A DNA stretch of 44,021 nt from Bacillota bacterium (GTDB taxonomy: Bacteria; Bacillota; Sulfobacillia; Sulfobacillales; Sulfobacillaceae): NCBI GenBank assembly GCA_021795465.1, contig JAJYPK010000010.1:1-44021 (forward strand), written 5' to 3'. Below the pieces are notes generated by a model. It had not been told where the DNA came from. It was given only the letters and a program-made list of their open reading frames with translations, and did not search any database. This document shows positions 24,896 to 32,227 of the stretch, piece by piece (within the stretch, counting starts at the first letter, position 1; the number at the start of each line of letters is the position of its first letter). The position numbers and the translations under genes were made by a program.

Positions 24896-25471
24896 TTAAG
24901 GGTGTAAGAGCTTGAACACCGCCAGGTTGAGATCGACCACGTTCACATGAGATCGACCAAAGATACCCAATTGCGGCCTGACGATGTGCTGGGTAACGAT
25001 GCGCCTCAAGGTGGCGCTCTGAATCCCCGTCGCTTTGGCGATGCGAGGAATTTGAATGAGCGCGGATTGCACCGTGATATCGGGATCTAGACCGGACCCA
25101 GAACTTTCCACCATACTAGCGGGAATCTGGTTCACCTTTAGACCTGGTGTGGTTTTGAGCAACAGGGCCACCCGGGCTTTGATGTGCTGAATTAAGAGCT
25201 TGTTGGTCGGTCCCAGGTTACTGGGAGACGACGCTTCCGGGTTATACGGTGGGCTGGTTGCCGAGGGCCGACCCCAAAAATATTGAGATTGGTCAAAATA
25301 TTGTCCGACATGGGCCGATGCCACGACTTTACCATTCAACTTGACTTGGCTCCCATTGGCCTGGTAGGGAAAGATGACTTGACTAATTCCCGTCATGGCT
25401 AAGGGGTAGGCGAGTCCGACGAGGACCCAAAGACCCACGCTTACTCCAATCACTGCGCGTAAAACCTTCAT
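24896..25471 (-). CDS. kdpC: potassium-transporting ATPase subunit C
   Basis: KdpC is the single-span subunit that stabilises the KdpFABC complex and helps ATP binding. The 191-residue product has one N-terminal helix (AVIGVSVGLWVLVGLAYPLAMTG) and the family motifs GQYFDQSQYFWGRPSAT, NLGPTNKLL, SSGSGLDPDI and IPRIAKATG. It is 18 bases after kdpB and closes the operon. Confidence 0.96.
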   Translation of the reverse strand: MKVLRAVIGVSVGLWVLVGLAYPLAMTGISQVIFPYQANGSQVKLNGKVVASAHVGQYFDQSQYFWGRPSATSPPYNPEASSPSNLGPTNKLLIQHIKARVALLLKTTPGLKVNQIPASMVESSGSGLDPDITVQSALIQIPRIAKATGIQSATLRRIVTQHIVRPQLGIFGRSHVNVVDLNLAVFKLLHP

Positions 25472-25489
25472 ATCGTTCTCCTCCTTCCC

Positions 25490-27502
25490 TTAGGCCAAAC
25501 CAAATAGGCCAAGAATACGGTCGATACCCCATATACCGACGAATGGGATGATGACCCCTAACACACCCCAGTTAAAGATATTACGTCCCAGCATCTTGTC
25601 TGCGCTCTCGGCCCGATACTTGACCCCGCGAATGGCAAAGGGGATTAACGCCGGAATAATCAGGGCGTTGAAGATGAGCGCGGATAGGATGGCCCCATGT
25701 GGGGTTTTCAAGTGCATGATATTTAGGGCTCCCAAAACATGCAATGCGGGTACCGCAGCAAACATCGCGGGGATAATGGCGAAGTATTTCGCCACGTCGT
25801 TCGCAATGGAAAAGGTGGTTAAAGATCCCCGGGTAATGAGGAGCTGCTTACCCACCATCACGACTTCAAGGAGTTTGGTCGGGTTGGACTCGAGGTCAAT
25901 CATGTTGCCGGCCTCTTTGGCCGCCATGGTCCCACTATTCATGGCGAGCCCAACATCGGCTTGCGCGAGAGCCGGCGCGTCATTGGTGCCGTCTCCCGTC
26001 ATGGCCACCAATTTCCCTTCGGATTGCTCCTTCTTAATGAGCTCGATCTTGTCTTCTGGCTTGGCTTCGGCGATAAAATCATCCACGCCGGCCTCGGCCG
26101 CGATGACTCCAGCGGTGATCCGATTATCCCCGGTGGCCATCACCGTCCGGATACCCATCGACCGAAACTCCGCGAACCGTTCTTTAAGACCGGTTTTTAC
26201 GATGTCTTTCAAGCGGATGATTCCGAGCGCTTGACCATCGATCTCCACGCCCAGAGGGGTGCCTCCGTCGCGAGCAACCATATCCGCCTGCTCTTGCAAT
26301 TCTTTCGGCGTGTTGTCCGTTATTTCGGAAATGGCACTGACCGCTCCCTTACGGACGTTTCGGCCATCTTCTAAGTCAATTCCACTCATCCGCGTGGTAG
26401 CGGAAAACGGGATGGGCTCCCCCTCATACTCGGGGAGTTCGGGCATTTTTAAGACCTTTTGTGCCAACTCTACAACGGAGCGTCCTTCGGGCGTCGTATC
26501 GGCCAGCGACGAGATGAGAGCGGCCTCGGCCAATGTTTCTAGACTCACGCCGGGAACCGGAAGAAACTCGGTAGCCATACGGTTTCCAATCGTGATGGTC
26601 CCCGTCTTATCCAAGATGATCGTATCGATGTCCCCGGCCGCTTCCACCGATCGTCCACTCTTGGCGACGACGTTGTGCAAAGAGACTCGGTTCATTCCGG
26701 CGATACCGATGGCCGATAACAGTGCACCAATGGTGGTCGGAATGAGACAGACCAGAAGTGCCACCATGGTTGTGGTGTTCGTCGCGTGCGGACCAAAGTA
26801 GCTCGCAATCGGCACCAACGTGACGACTACGAGGACGAAGATTAAGGTTAACACCCCAAGTAACGCCGACAATGAAATTTCGTTGGGGGTCTTTTGACGC
26901 GAGGCACCCTCGACCAAAGCAATCATGCGGTCCAAGAAGGTTTCCCCGGGATTGACCGTAATCTCCACGACTAATCGGTCGGATAGCAGGACCGTGCCGC
27001 CGGTAACGGCATCTTCTTTCGATTTCACCACCGGGGCTGATTCACCGGTGATGGCGGATTCGTCGACCGACCCGACTCCTTCGACGACCACTCCATCGCC
27101 GGGCAGGGTGTCACCCGCTTCGACCACGATGTGAGAGCCCTTCACGAGTTCGGAGGACTCCACCAACACGGTGGATCCATCTTTTTGCATGAGGCGCGCC
27201 CGGGTGGAAGATTTCGTGCGACGCAGGAAGTCGGCCTGCGCTCGGCCCCGAGCCTCAGCATACGCTTCGGCGAACGTGGCGAACAATAGAGTCACGAATA
27301 AAATTACTGTGACGAGCCAGTCGTAGCTCTGTGCGGAAGCGGTGTTGGCCACAATGGCGAGCCAAGCGACCACAACCGTACCGACTTCGACCACAAACAT
27401 CACTGGATTGTGCAACATTTCTCGCGGATTGAGCTTGGAGAACGTTGCTTTAAGAATCTCCCCGCTATAGTTGCGCTGTGCCGGCATTTCTCCTACAGCC
27501 AT
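25490..27502 (-). CDS. kdpB: potassium-transporting ATPase subunit B
   Basis: KdpB is the P-type ATPase that powers high-affinity potassium uptake. The 670-residue product has the phosphorylated Asp298 in DKTGT, the actuator TGES at 152-155 (Ser155 corresponds to the Ser whose phosphorylation inhibits E. coli KdpB), the IPTTIG membrane motif near 255 and TGDGTNDAPALAQADVG. AAAGGAG precedes the ATG. It lies 51 bases after kdpA. Confidence 0.97.
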   Translation of the reverse strand: MAVGEMPAQRNYSGEILKATFSKLNPREMLHNPVMFVVEVGTVVVAWLAIVANTASAQSYDWLVTVILFVTLLFATFAEAYAEARGRAQADFLRRTKSSTRARLMQKDGSTVLVESSELVKGSHIVVEAGDTLPGDGVVVEGVGSVDESAITGESAPVVKSKEDAVTGGTVLLSDRLVVEITVNPGETFLDRMIALVEGASRQKTPNEISLSALLGVLTLIFVLVVVTLVPIASYFGPHATNTTTMVALLVCLIPTTIGALLSAIGIAGMNRVSLHNVVAKSGRSVEAAGDIDTIILDKTGTITIGNRMATEFLPVPGVSLETLAEAALISSLADTTPEGRSVVELAQKVLKMPELPEYEGEPIPFSATTRMSGIDLEDGRNVRKGAVSAISEITDNTPKELQEQADMVARDGGTPLGVEIDGQALGIIRLKDIVKTGLKERFAEFRSMGIRTVMATGDNRITAGVIAAEAGVDDFIAEAKPEDKIELIKKEQSEGKLVAMTGDGTNDAPALAQADVGLAMNSGTMAAKEAGNMIDLESNPTKLLEVVMVGKQLLITRGSLTTFSIANDVAKYFAIIPAMFAAVPALHVLGALNIMHLKTPHGAILSALIFNALIIPALIPFAIRGVKYRAESADKMLGRNIFNWGVLGVIIPFVGIWGIDRILGLFGLA

Positions 27503-27553
27503 TCCTAGAGGCTCCTTTGAACAAATTTTTTAGTGTCCGGTAATCCACCGGCA

Positions 27554-29248
27554 CTAAAAGAGGTGATGCGCCATCATTAAGTACTGCTCTGCGATCGGAC
27601 CAAGTGCCATGATGGGGAAGAACGTTAAGGCGTTTAAGATCACGATGGATCCTAAAAGCACTCCTCCAAAGAGCACGGTATCGGTGTGCATGGTGCCGGC
27701 CGATTCGGGTACCGCCTTTTTCTGCAAGAGCGATTGGCCGATGAAAAGCATGGCAATAATCGATGCGTAGCGGCCAATTACGACCACGATTCCGAGTGCA
27801 ACTTCATAAAACGGCAACGCCGCCCCGAGACCGCCGAACGCAGATCCGTTGTTGGCCGCGGCCGAGGTAAACCCGTAGATAATCTCCGAGAGTCCATGAG
27901 GACCGGGATTAAAGACACCGGCCATCCCAGCCGGCGTAGCCACGGCGAGTGCCGTTCCCGCCAGGATTAAGAGCGGATGGATCAAAAACGCCACGGAGGC
28001 TAAGGAGACTTCTTTGGCCTCGATCTTCTTGCCCAGAAATTCCGGTGTCCGTCCTACCATGAGACCAATCAGGAATACGGTAATGATGACAAACATGAGC
28101 ATATTGAGTAGCCCGACACCCTTGCCGCCAAACACCATGTTCAGGAACATGGCCATGTAAAAGGCGATCGACGATATTGGCAGAAAGCTATCGTGGGCAC
28201 TCGCCACAGATCCGGTCGTAAAGGCCATGGTAGAGGTACTGAAGATGGCAGTGCCACCGATACCAAAACGGGTCTCTTTACCCACCATGTTGGCGTGTGT
28301 GTGAAGCCCAATCGCGTTAATGATGGGATTTCCTGCAGCTTCCGGGAAGTACAGTAACGCCAACATGACCAGGTACAGCACGCCGGCGACCCCAATTAAG
28401 GTCCAGCCTAGACGGCGGCGTCCCGTAATCACGCCGAACGCATAGAAGAATGCCACGGGCAAAAGTCCCATCGCAATGGTTAGGACCACGTTGGTAAGTG
28501 CCGTAGGACTTTCCAAGGGGTTGGCGCTATTCGCATTGGTATACCCGCCGCCGTTTTGACCTAGATGCTCGATGGCCTCCCATGAGGCGATCGGACCACG
28601 GGGCACCACTTGGGTTTGACCCACGATACTATGAACATGCAGATACGGGCTTAACGCCTCCGGAATTCCTTGCGCCACCAAGATCAGGGTCACGATAATC
28701 GACAATGGGAGCAAAAGACGCGTCGTCATTAAGGTGAGATCGACAAAGAAGTTACCAAGCTTGCGACCGGATAGCGTTCGTAAGAACGCAATGCCCGCGG
28801 CACCTCCGGTTGCCGGTGTGACAAATTGCAAATAAGACAACACCGCAAATTGGGAGAAGTACGACATCGTACTCTCACCCGCATAGGCCTGCCAGTTGGT
28901 GTTGGTGGTAAAACTCGTGGCCGTGTTAAACGCCAACTGGGGGTTAACCGCCCCGAAATGTTGCGGATTAAATGGCAACTGTCCCTGCAACCGCAGAAGA
29001 ATATAGGCCCCTACTGCCCATGCGAAGTTCGTTAAAATCAACGAAAGACTATATTCTTTTGCAGACATACTGCTTTCGCGATCGACACCGATCACGCGAA
29101 AGATGAAATTTTCGATAGGCTTTAGGGGTCTATCTAAAATTGTGGGCTGAAACGTAAAAACGCGGACCATATAGGTCCCTAATGGTTTGAGTGTCACGAG
29201 AAAGACCCCAATGACGACCGCCCACGTCAAGATTGTCTGAATAGACAA
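27554..29248 (-). CDS. kdpA: potassium-transporting ATPase subunit A
   Basis: KdpA is the potassium channel-like subunit that binds the ion. The 564-residue product has ten membrane helices and the four SKT-type filter segments, including NTATSFTTNTNWQ, EHLGQNGGGYTNANSANPLE and TSAAANNGSAFGG. A TTG at 29248, 5-6 bases after GAGGGAGGG, is the best start (MSIQTILTWAVV); the ORF extends to a TTG at 29269 without a ribosome site. Confidence 0.96.
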   Translation of the reverse strand: MSIQTILTWAVVIGVFLVTLKPLGTYMVRVFTFQPTILDRPLKPIENFIFRVIGVDRESSMSAKEYSLSLILTNFAWAVGAYILLRLQGQLPFNPQHFGAVNPQLAFNTATSFTTNTNWQAYAGESTMSYFSQFAVLSYLQFVTPATGGAAGIAFLRTLSGRKLGNFFVDLTLMTTRLLLPLSIIVTLILVAQGIPEALSPYLHVHSIVGQTQVVPRGPIASWEAIEHLGQNGGGYTNANSANPLESPTALTNVVLTIAMGLLPVAFFYAFGVITGRRRLGWTLIGVAGVLYLVMLALLYFPEAAGNPIINAIGLHTHANMVGKETRFGIGGTAIFSTSTMAFTTGSVASAHDSFLPISSIAFYMAMFLNMVFGGKGVGLLNMLMFVIITVFLIGLMVGRTPEFLGKKIEAKEVSLASVAFLIHPLLILAGTALAVATPAGMAGVFNPGPHGLSEIIYGFTSAAANNGSAFGGLGAALPFYEVALGIVVVIGRYASIIAMLFIGQSLLQKKAVPESAGTMHTDTVLFGGVLLGSIVILNALTFFPIMALGPIAEQYLMMAHHLF

Positions 29249-29282
29249 CGAATACCCTCCCTCGACCAAAGTTCAACGCAGA

Positions 29283-29366
29283 TTAGAATTTTTCCGGGCG
29301 CACTATGACATACATCAGGTATGCCATGATGAGCACCGAGAGAATCAAAAGAATCCAACCGCCCAC
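29283..29366 (-). CDS. kdpF: KdpF, 27-residue subunit of the Kdp ATPase
   Basis: A GTG at 29366 follows AGGAGGGG by 6-7 bases and opens 27 codons: one hydrophobic helix (WILLILSVLMMAYLMYVIV) ending RPEKF. That ending and length match KdpF, the small lipid-like peptide that stabilises KdpABC. It is just upstream of kdpA (34 bases), the expected place. Too short for usual gene finders. Confidence 0.85.
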   Translation of the reverse strand: MGGWILLILSVLIMAYLMYVIVRPEKF

Positions 29367-29382
29367 AGCGATCCCCTCCTTG

Positions 29383-29466
29383 TTATACGCGGCCAAACAA
29401 CCTTATCAAATACACTAAGCCCAAAAACAGTATGACAGTGAGGCCAATCATTTCTATGTCGAGCAT
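29383..29466 (-). CDS. second 27-residue membrane peptide upstream of kdpF
   Basis: An ATG at 29466, 5-6 bases after GGGAGGGAGG, opens 27 codons: an acidic start (MLDIEM), one hydrophobic helix (IGLTVILFLGLVYLI) and a basic end (RLFGRV). It has the same length as KdpF but not its RPEKF ending. It ends 16 bases before the kdpF start, so it is first in the operon. It could be a KdpF-like regulator or subunit. I do not know a name for it. Confidence 0.65.
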   Translation of the reverse strand: MLDIEMIGLTVILFLGLVYLIRLFGRV

Positions 29467-29516
29467 AATGACCTCCCTCCCCTCTTACCAATATAAGGTT
29501 CTACCGGTTCCTCGGT

Positions 29517-29522
29517 ATTATA
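29517..29522 (-). promoter_or_regulatory. -10 element of the kdp operon promoter
   Basis: A perfect TATAAT lies ~50 bases upstream of the first small ORF. The -35 position holds TTTAAG with an 18-base gap, a poor match to TTGACA. A weak -35 is expected for a promoter that needs phosphorylated KdpE. No KdpE box was identified with confidence. Confidence 0.5.
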
Positions 29523-29610
29523 CTGCCCGGATTCCTGTCCCTTAAAGTAAAAAACCCGTAAAAATGGCCTCGCGATGAGTCTGGCGGGGTTGTCAGGAAG
29601 GGAGGTATTA

Positions 29611-29631
29611 ATGAAGCAATATCGCTCCTAA
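29611..29631 (+). CDS. six-codon minigene (possible leader peptide)
   Basis: GGAAGGGAGG is followed 5 bases later by ATG and the codons for MKQYRS then TAA. It lies 123 bases before the KdpD sensor gene on the same strand. The ribosome site is stronger than that of the gene itself. It may be a leader peptide or chance. Confidence 0.25.
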   Translation: MKQYRS

Positions 29632-29753
29632 GATGCACAGACGAATCGCAATATGCTACGTTGAAGGGGTAAAATATTGAAATCGGGGTACGAATCCACC
29701 GAAGCGTGTGGCCTTATTTTGGAGAAAATCTATTTCAGAGGAGCCCGATAGCT

Positions 29754-30902
29754 GTGGCGCATACTTTTAAGAGGCGATCACCCGAAGAAATCTTGGAGGA
29801 CATTCGACGTGCCAGCCGCGGCAAACATCGGGTCTACCTCGGCGCAGCGCCGGGGGTGGGAAAAACCTTTACGATGTTGGCGGATGCCCACGTGGCTCGC
29901 TCCCAAGGCCTTGATGTGGTGGTAGGATCGATTGACACGCATGGTCGGGAAGAAACGGCCCACGCCATCGGCGATCTGGAAATCATTCCATTAAGGCCTA
30001 GTACCTATAAAGGAAAACAAGTAGGAGAGCTCGACGTTGGAGCTATCATGGTCCGTTGTCCGGACCTGGTTCTGGTGGATGAATTAGCCCATAGTAATGC
30101 GGAAGATTCTCACCACGCCAAACGTTTTGAGGATGTCGAGGAGCTCTTGTCGTCCGGTATTAACGTCTGGTCCACGATGAACGTGCAACATTTGGAATCG
30201 CTAAACGATACGGTTCGGCAAATTACGGGGATCCGGGTGCGCGAAACCGTACCAGATTCCTTTGTTAAAGATGCAGACGAGATTCGCCTCATTGATTTGA
30301 CCCCGGAAGCCTTAATCGAGCGTCTAAAACGAGGTAAGGTATATCAGGGGCCTAACATTGATCAGGCACTCCAAAATTTTTTTCGTAAAGGGAATATCAC
30401 GGCGTTGCGTGAGTTGTCGCTACGCGCGGTCGCCGATGACACCGATGATCGGCTTGAGGTCTACATGAACCGCCATGCGATTGAGGGCCCGTGGCCCACC
30501 CATGATCGCATCATGGTCGCGGTGACACCGTCGCCGAATGGGGCGCGGCTCTTAAGACGAGGGTATCGGGTGGCGCGCCGACTCAAAGCGGATTTTACGG
30601 TCCTGATTGTCTTGCCTCCGGGACAACAAAACATGCGGGAACAAGACGCGGCCACTTTGAAGTCTCATGTGACGCTGGCCGAACAGCTCGGAGCTACCGT
30701 CGTCCAACTTCATGAAGTAAACGTTCCCAGGGCGCTCGTGCGCTACGCGCTCGAACATCATGTAACCGAAATCATCATGGGAGAGTCCAGGCGTTCTCGG
30801 TGGCATGAAATTTGGCGTGGTTCGGTCATTAACGAAGTCTTACGGCTTAGTAATAATATTGATATTCTTGTGGTCGGTAATGAACGGACCGCTGCAGACT
30901 GA
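29754..30902 (+). CDS. kdpD: KdpD N-terminal sensor protein (KdpD plus USP domains only)
   Basis: This 382-residue soluble protein is the input half of KdpD. The KdpD domain has RVYLGAAPGVGKTFTML (Walker A at 30-38), GSIDTHGREET, LVLVDELAHSN and NVWSTMNVQHLESLND. A universal-stress-protein domain follows from about residue 240 (HDRIMVAVTPSPNGARLLRRGYRVARRLKADFTVLIV) to the end (SVINEVLRLSNNIDILVV). No membrane helix or kinase domain is present. GTG at 29754, 10 bases after AGGAG, is preferred over the ORF start at 29706. It is divergent from kdpFABC. It probably acts in trans on the kinase half encoded at 23013-24650, or alone as a repressor-like partner. Confidence 0.9.
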   Translation: MAHTFKRRSPEEILEDIRRASRGKHRVYLGAAPGVGKTFTMLADAHVARSQGLDVVVGSIDTHGREETAHAIGDLEIIPLRPSTYKGKQVGELDVGAIMVRCPDLVLVDELAHSNAEDSHHAKRFEDVEELLSSGINVWSTMNVQHLESLNDTVRQITGIRVRETVPDSFVKDADEIRLIDLTPEALIERLKRGKVYQGPNIDQALQNFFRKGNITALRELSLRAVADDTDDRLEVYMNRHAIEGPWPTHDRIMVAVTPSPNGARLLRRGYRVARRLKADFTVLIVLPPGQQNMREQDAATLKSHVTLAEQLGATVVQLHEVNVPRALVRYALEHHVTEIIMGESRRSRWHEIWRGSVINEVLRLSNNIDILVVGNERTAAD

Positions 30903-30915
30903 GTGGAACCCAACA

Positions 30916-30943
30916 TAAAAGGCCCCAACACTGGGGCCTTTTA
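30916..30943. terminator. bidirectional terminator between kdpD-N and the Fe-S carrier gene
   Basis: AAAAGGCCCCA and TGGGGCCTTTT form a perfect stem of more than 10 bp with loop ACAC (30917-30942). A and T runs on either side suit termination on both strands, as the flanking genes converge. Confidence 0.88.
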
Positions 30944-30955
30944 TGACATTCGGAA

Positions 30956-31312
30956 CTAGTGACTGCAAGCATTTGCTGCACCGGACTCATCTTTGGTCCG
31001 GAATGAATTCCCACATCCGCACGCAGACACCGCGTTGGGGTTGTTGATTGAAAACCCACCCCCCATGAGGGAGTTCACATAGTCGACCTCGATGCCGTCA
31101 AGGTAAGGGGCACTATTGGGATCGATCACGACTTGAATGTCGCCGAACCGGAATAAGTTGTCCGTGTCTTGCGGCGCATCTAAAGCCATCCCATAACTAA
31201 AGCCACTGCATCCACCCTTGCTAATGTAAATGCGAAGGGCTAGATCTTCACGGTCCTTAGAGGCCATGAACTCCTTCACTTTGTCCGCAGCCGAATCAGT
31301 AAGCGTAACCAA
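30956..31312 (-). CDS. A-type iron-sulfur cluster carrier (IscA/ErpA family)
   Basis: These proteins carry and deliver [Fe-S] clusters to apo-enzymes. The 118-residue product begins MVTLTDSAADKVKEF from a TTG start, 11 bases after AGGAGG; the GTG at 31324 overlaps that site. The three ligand cysteines are Cys35 (GGCSGFSYGM), Cys98 and Cys100 (ACGCGNSF), spaced as in IscA. A short C-terminal tail adds a fourth Cys (ANACSH), which is unusual. No isc or suf genes are nearby. Confidence 0.9.
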   Translation of the reverse strand: MVTLTDSAADKVKEFMASKDREDLALRIYISKGGCSGFSYGMALDAPQDTDNLFRFGDIQVVIDPNSAPYLDGIEVDYVNSLMGGGFSINNPNAVSACGCGNSFRTKDESGAANACSH

Positions 31313-31413
31313 TCTTAGGACCACCTCCTTTGCGCATAGAATGAAACTTAGGTTACCCTATTATACGATAATATTCCTACTTTTCAAGATGTCGAGGGGG
31401 CCTCGCGATAATC

Positions 31414-31899
31414 TTACGCTAAGGGATCGGGAGGTTTTTCCATCTTGGCTTCATGTTCCATGGCGGAAAATACCGAAAGCAGGGCGGAAAGTCCCTCGAC
31501 CAAATTGTTTCGATCCAAGGGATCCATGCGTTCCGCGAATCGCGTAAATTGGGCTTGACGCCGGGCAAGCACGAGCTCCGCTAACTGCTTGCCATAGGAT
31601 GACAGATGGACGCGGACCACACGTCTGTCCACACCATCGCGTCCGCGGCGCACCAGATTCATATTTATGAGGCGATCCACCAATCGTGTTGCGGCAGATT
31701 CTGTCAACCCCAGAATTTCCGCGAGTTCTCCCATGGGAAGATCGTCCCGGCCATACAACGAGACCAGCGCATTCATTTGTGAAGGAGTCACTTCGAGCCC
31801 GATCAATTCGCGAGAGGCTTCAGCATCAAGATAACGCATAATGCGTGGAAATAGTCGTTGGATTTCATCCACGAACGGCTGAATGGTATTGTCGGCCAT
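31414..31899 (-). CDS. MarR-family transcriptional regulator
   Basis: The 161-residue product has the MarR winged helix: LEVTPSQMNALVSLYGRDDLPMGELAEILGLTESAATRLVDRLINMNLVRRGRDGVDRRVVRVHLSSYG, with the DxRxxRV wing at about 92-98, between dimerisation helices. GGGAGG precedes the ATG. It is divergent from the beta-oxidation operon starting at 32228 and is the obvious candidate to regulate it, as MarR-type regulators do for fatty-acid or aromatic catabolism elsewhere. Confidence 0.9.
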   Translation of the reverse strand: MADNTIQPFVDEIQRLFPRIMRYLDAEASRELIGLEVTPSQMNALVSLYGRDDLPMGELAEILGLTESAATRLVDRLINMNLVRRGRDGVDRRVVRVHLSSYGKQLAELVLARRQAQFTRFAERMDPLDRNNLVEGLSALLSVFSAMEHEAKMEKPPDPLA

Positions 31900-32026
31900 G
31901 AGGAGCCTCCCGAGCAGTTTTTACTCATCATACCAAAAGTCGGACCTTATCGTGTCAATCAGTTGCGAGATCAGGATAGATAGACGTTCCGGTGATCCTC
32001 AATGGATAAAGATAAAAAGCTTGCCG

Positions 32027-32056
32027 TTGACAAATATTGCGCATCGGGATTACGAT
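32027..32056 (+). promoter_or_regulatory. promoter of the beta-oxidation operon leader
   Basis: TTGACA (32027-32032) and TACGAT (32051-32056) are separated by 18 bases. The start point near 32063 would give a ~165-base leader before the dehydrogenase gene. Confidence 0.55.
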
Positions 32057-32061
32057 ATTTG
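32031..32061 (+). promoter_or_regulatory. inverted repeat overlapping the promoter, candidate MarR operator
   Basis: CAAATAT (32031-32037) and ATATTTG (32055-32061) flank 17 bases and cover the -35 to -10 region. Half-sites about two helical turns apart on a promoter facing a divergent marR gene fit an operator, though MarR sites are usually more compact. Confidence 0.35.
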
Positions 32062-32086
32062 GTGTCTATGGAGGGGAGGTCCGACC

Positions 32087-32191
32087 ATGGCTCATCGAAG
32101 GGAAATAGGGCATCCATGCGCCCCTAATAGAGGCCTTAGAGCGTGCGCGGTGCCTGCCGTTGCGCGTTTTTTTATGCGCCTCGGAAGATAG
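32087..32191 (+). CDS. 34-codon leader ORF of the beta-oxidation operon
   Basis: GGGGAGG ends 7 bases before an ATG that opens 34 codons to TAG. The peptide is basic and rich in Arg, Ala and Pro, with no similarity known to me. Its 20th-28th codons lie over the terminator hairpin at 32145-32173, so ribosome position could decide whether the hairpin forms. It ends 36 bases before the dehydrogenase start. Confidence 0.45.
   Translation: MAHRREIGHPCAPNRGLRACAVPAVARFFMRLGR
32145..32173 (+). terminator. intrinsic terminator/attenuator in the operon leader
   Basis: GCGCGGTG (32145-32152) pairs with CGTTGCGC (32158-32165), three wobble pairs, loop CCTGC, followed by G and seven T. It lies after the predicted promoter and before the first large gene, so it would act as an attenuator rather than an end-of-operon terminator. 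Confidence 0.5.
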
Positions 32192-32227
32192 GATTACTGT
32201 CATCAGGTGTAATGGGAGGGATAAGCC

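Noticed and set aside
29690-29705. T-loop-like sequence GGGTACGAATCCACC
   Set aside because: No acceptor, D-arm or anticodon arm around it; not a tRNA.
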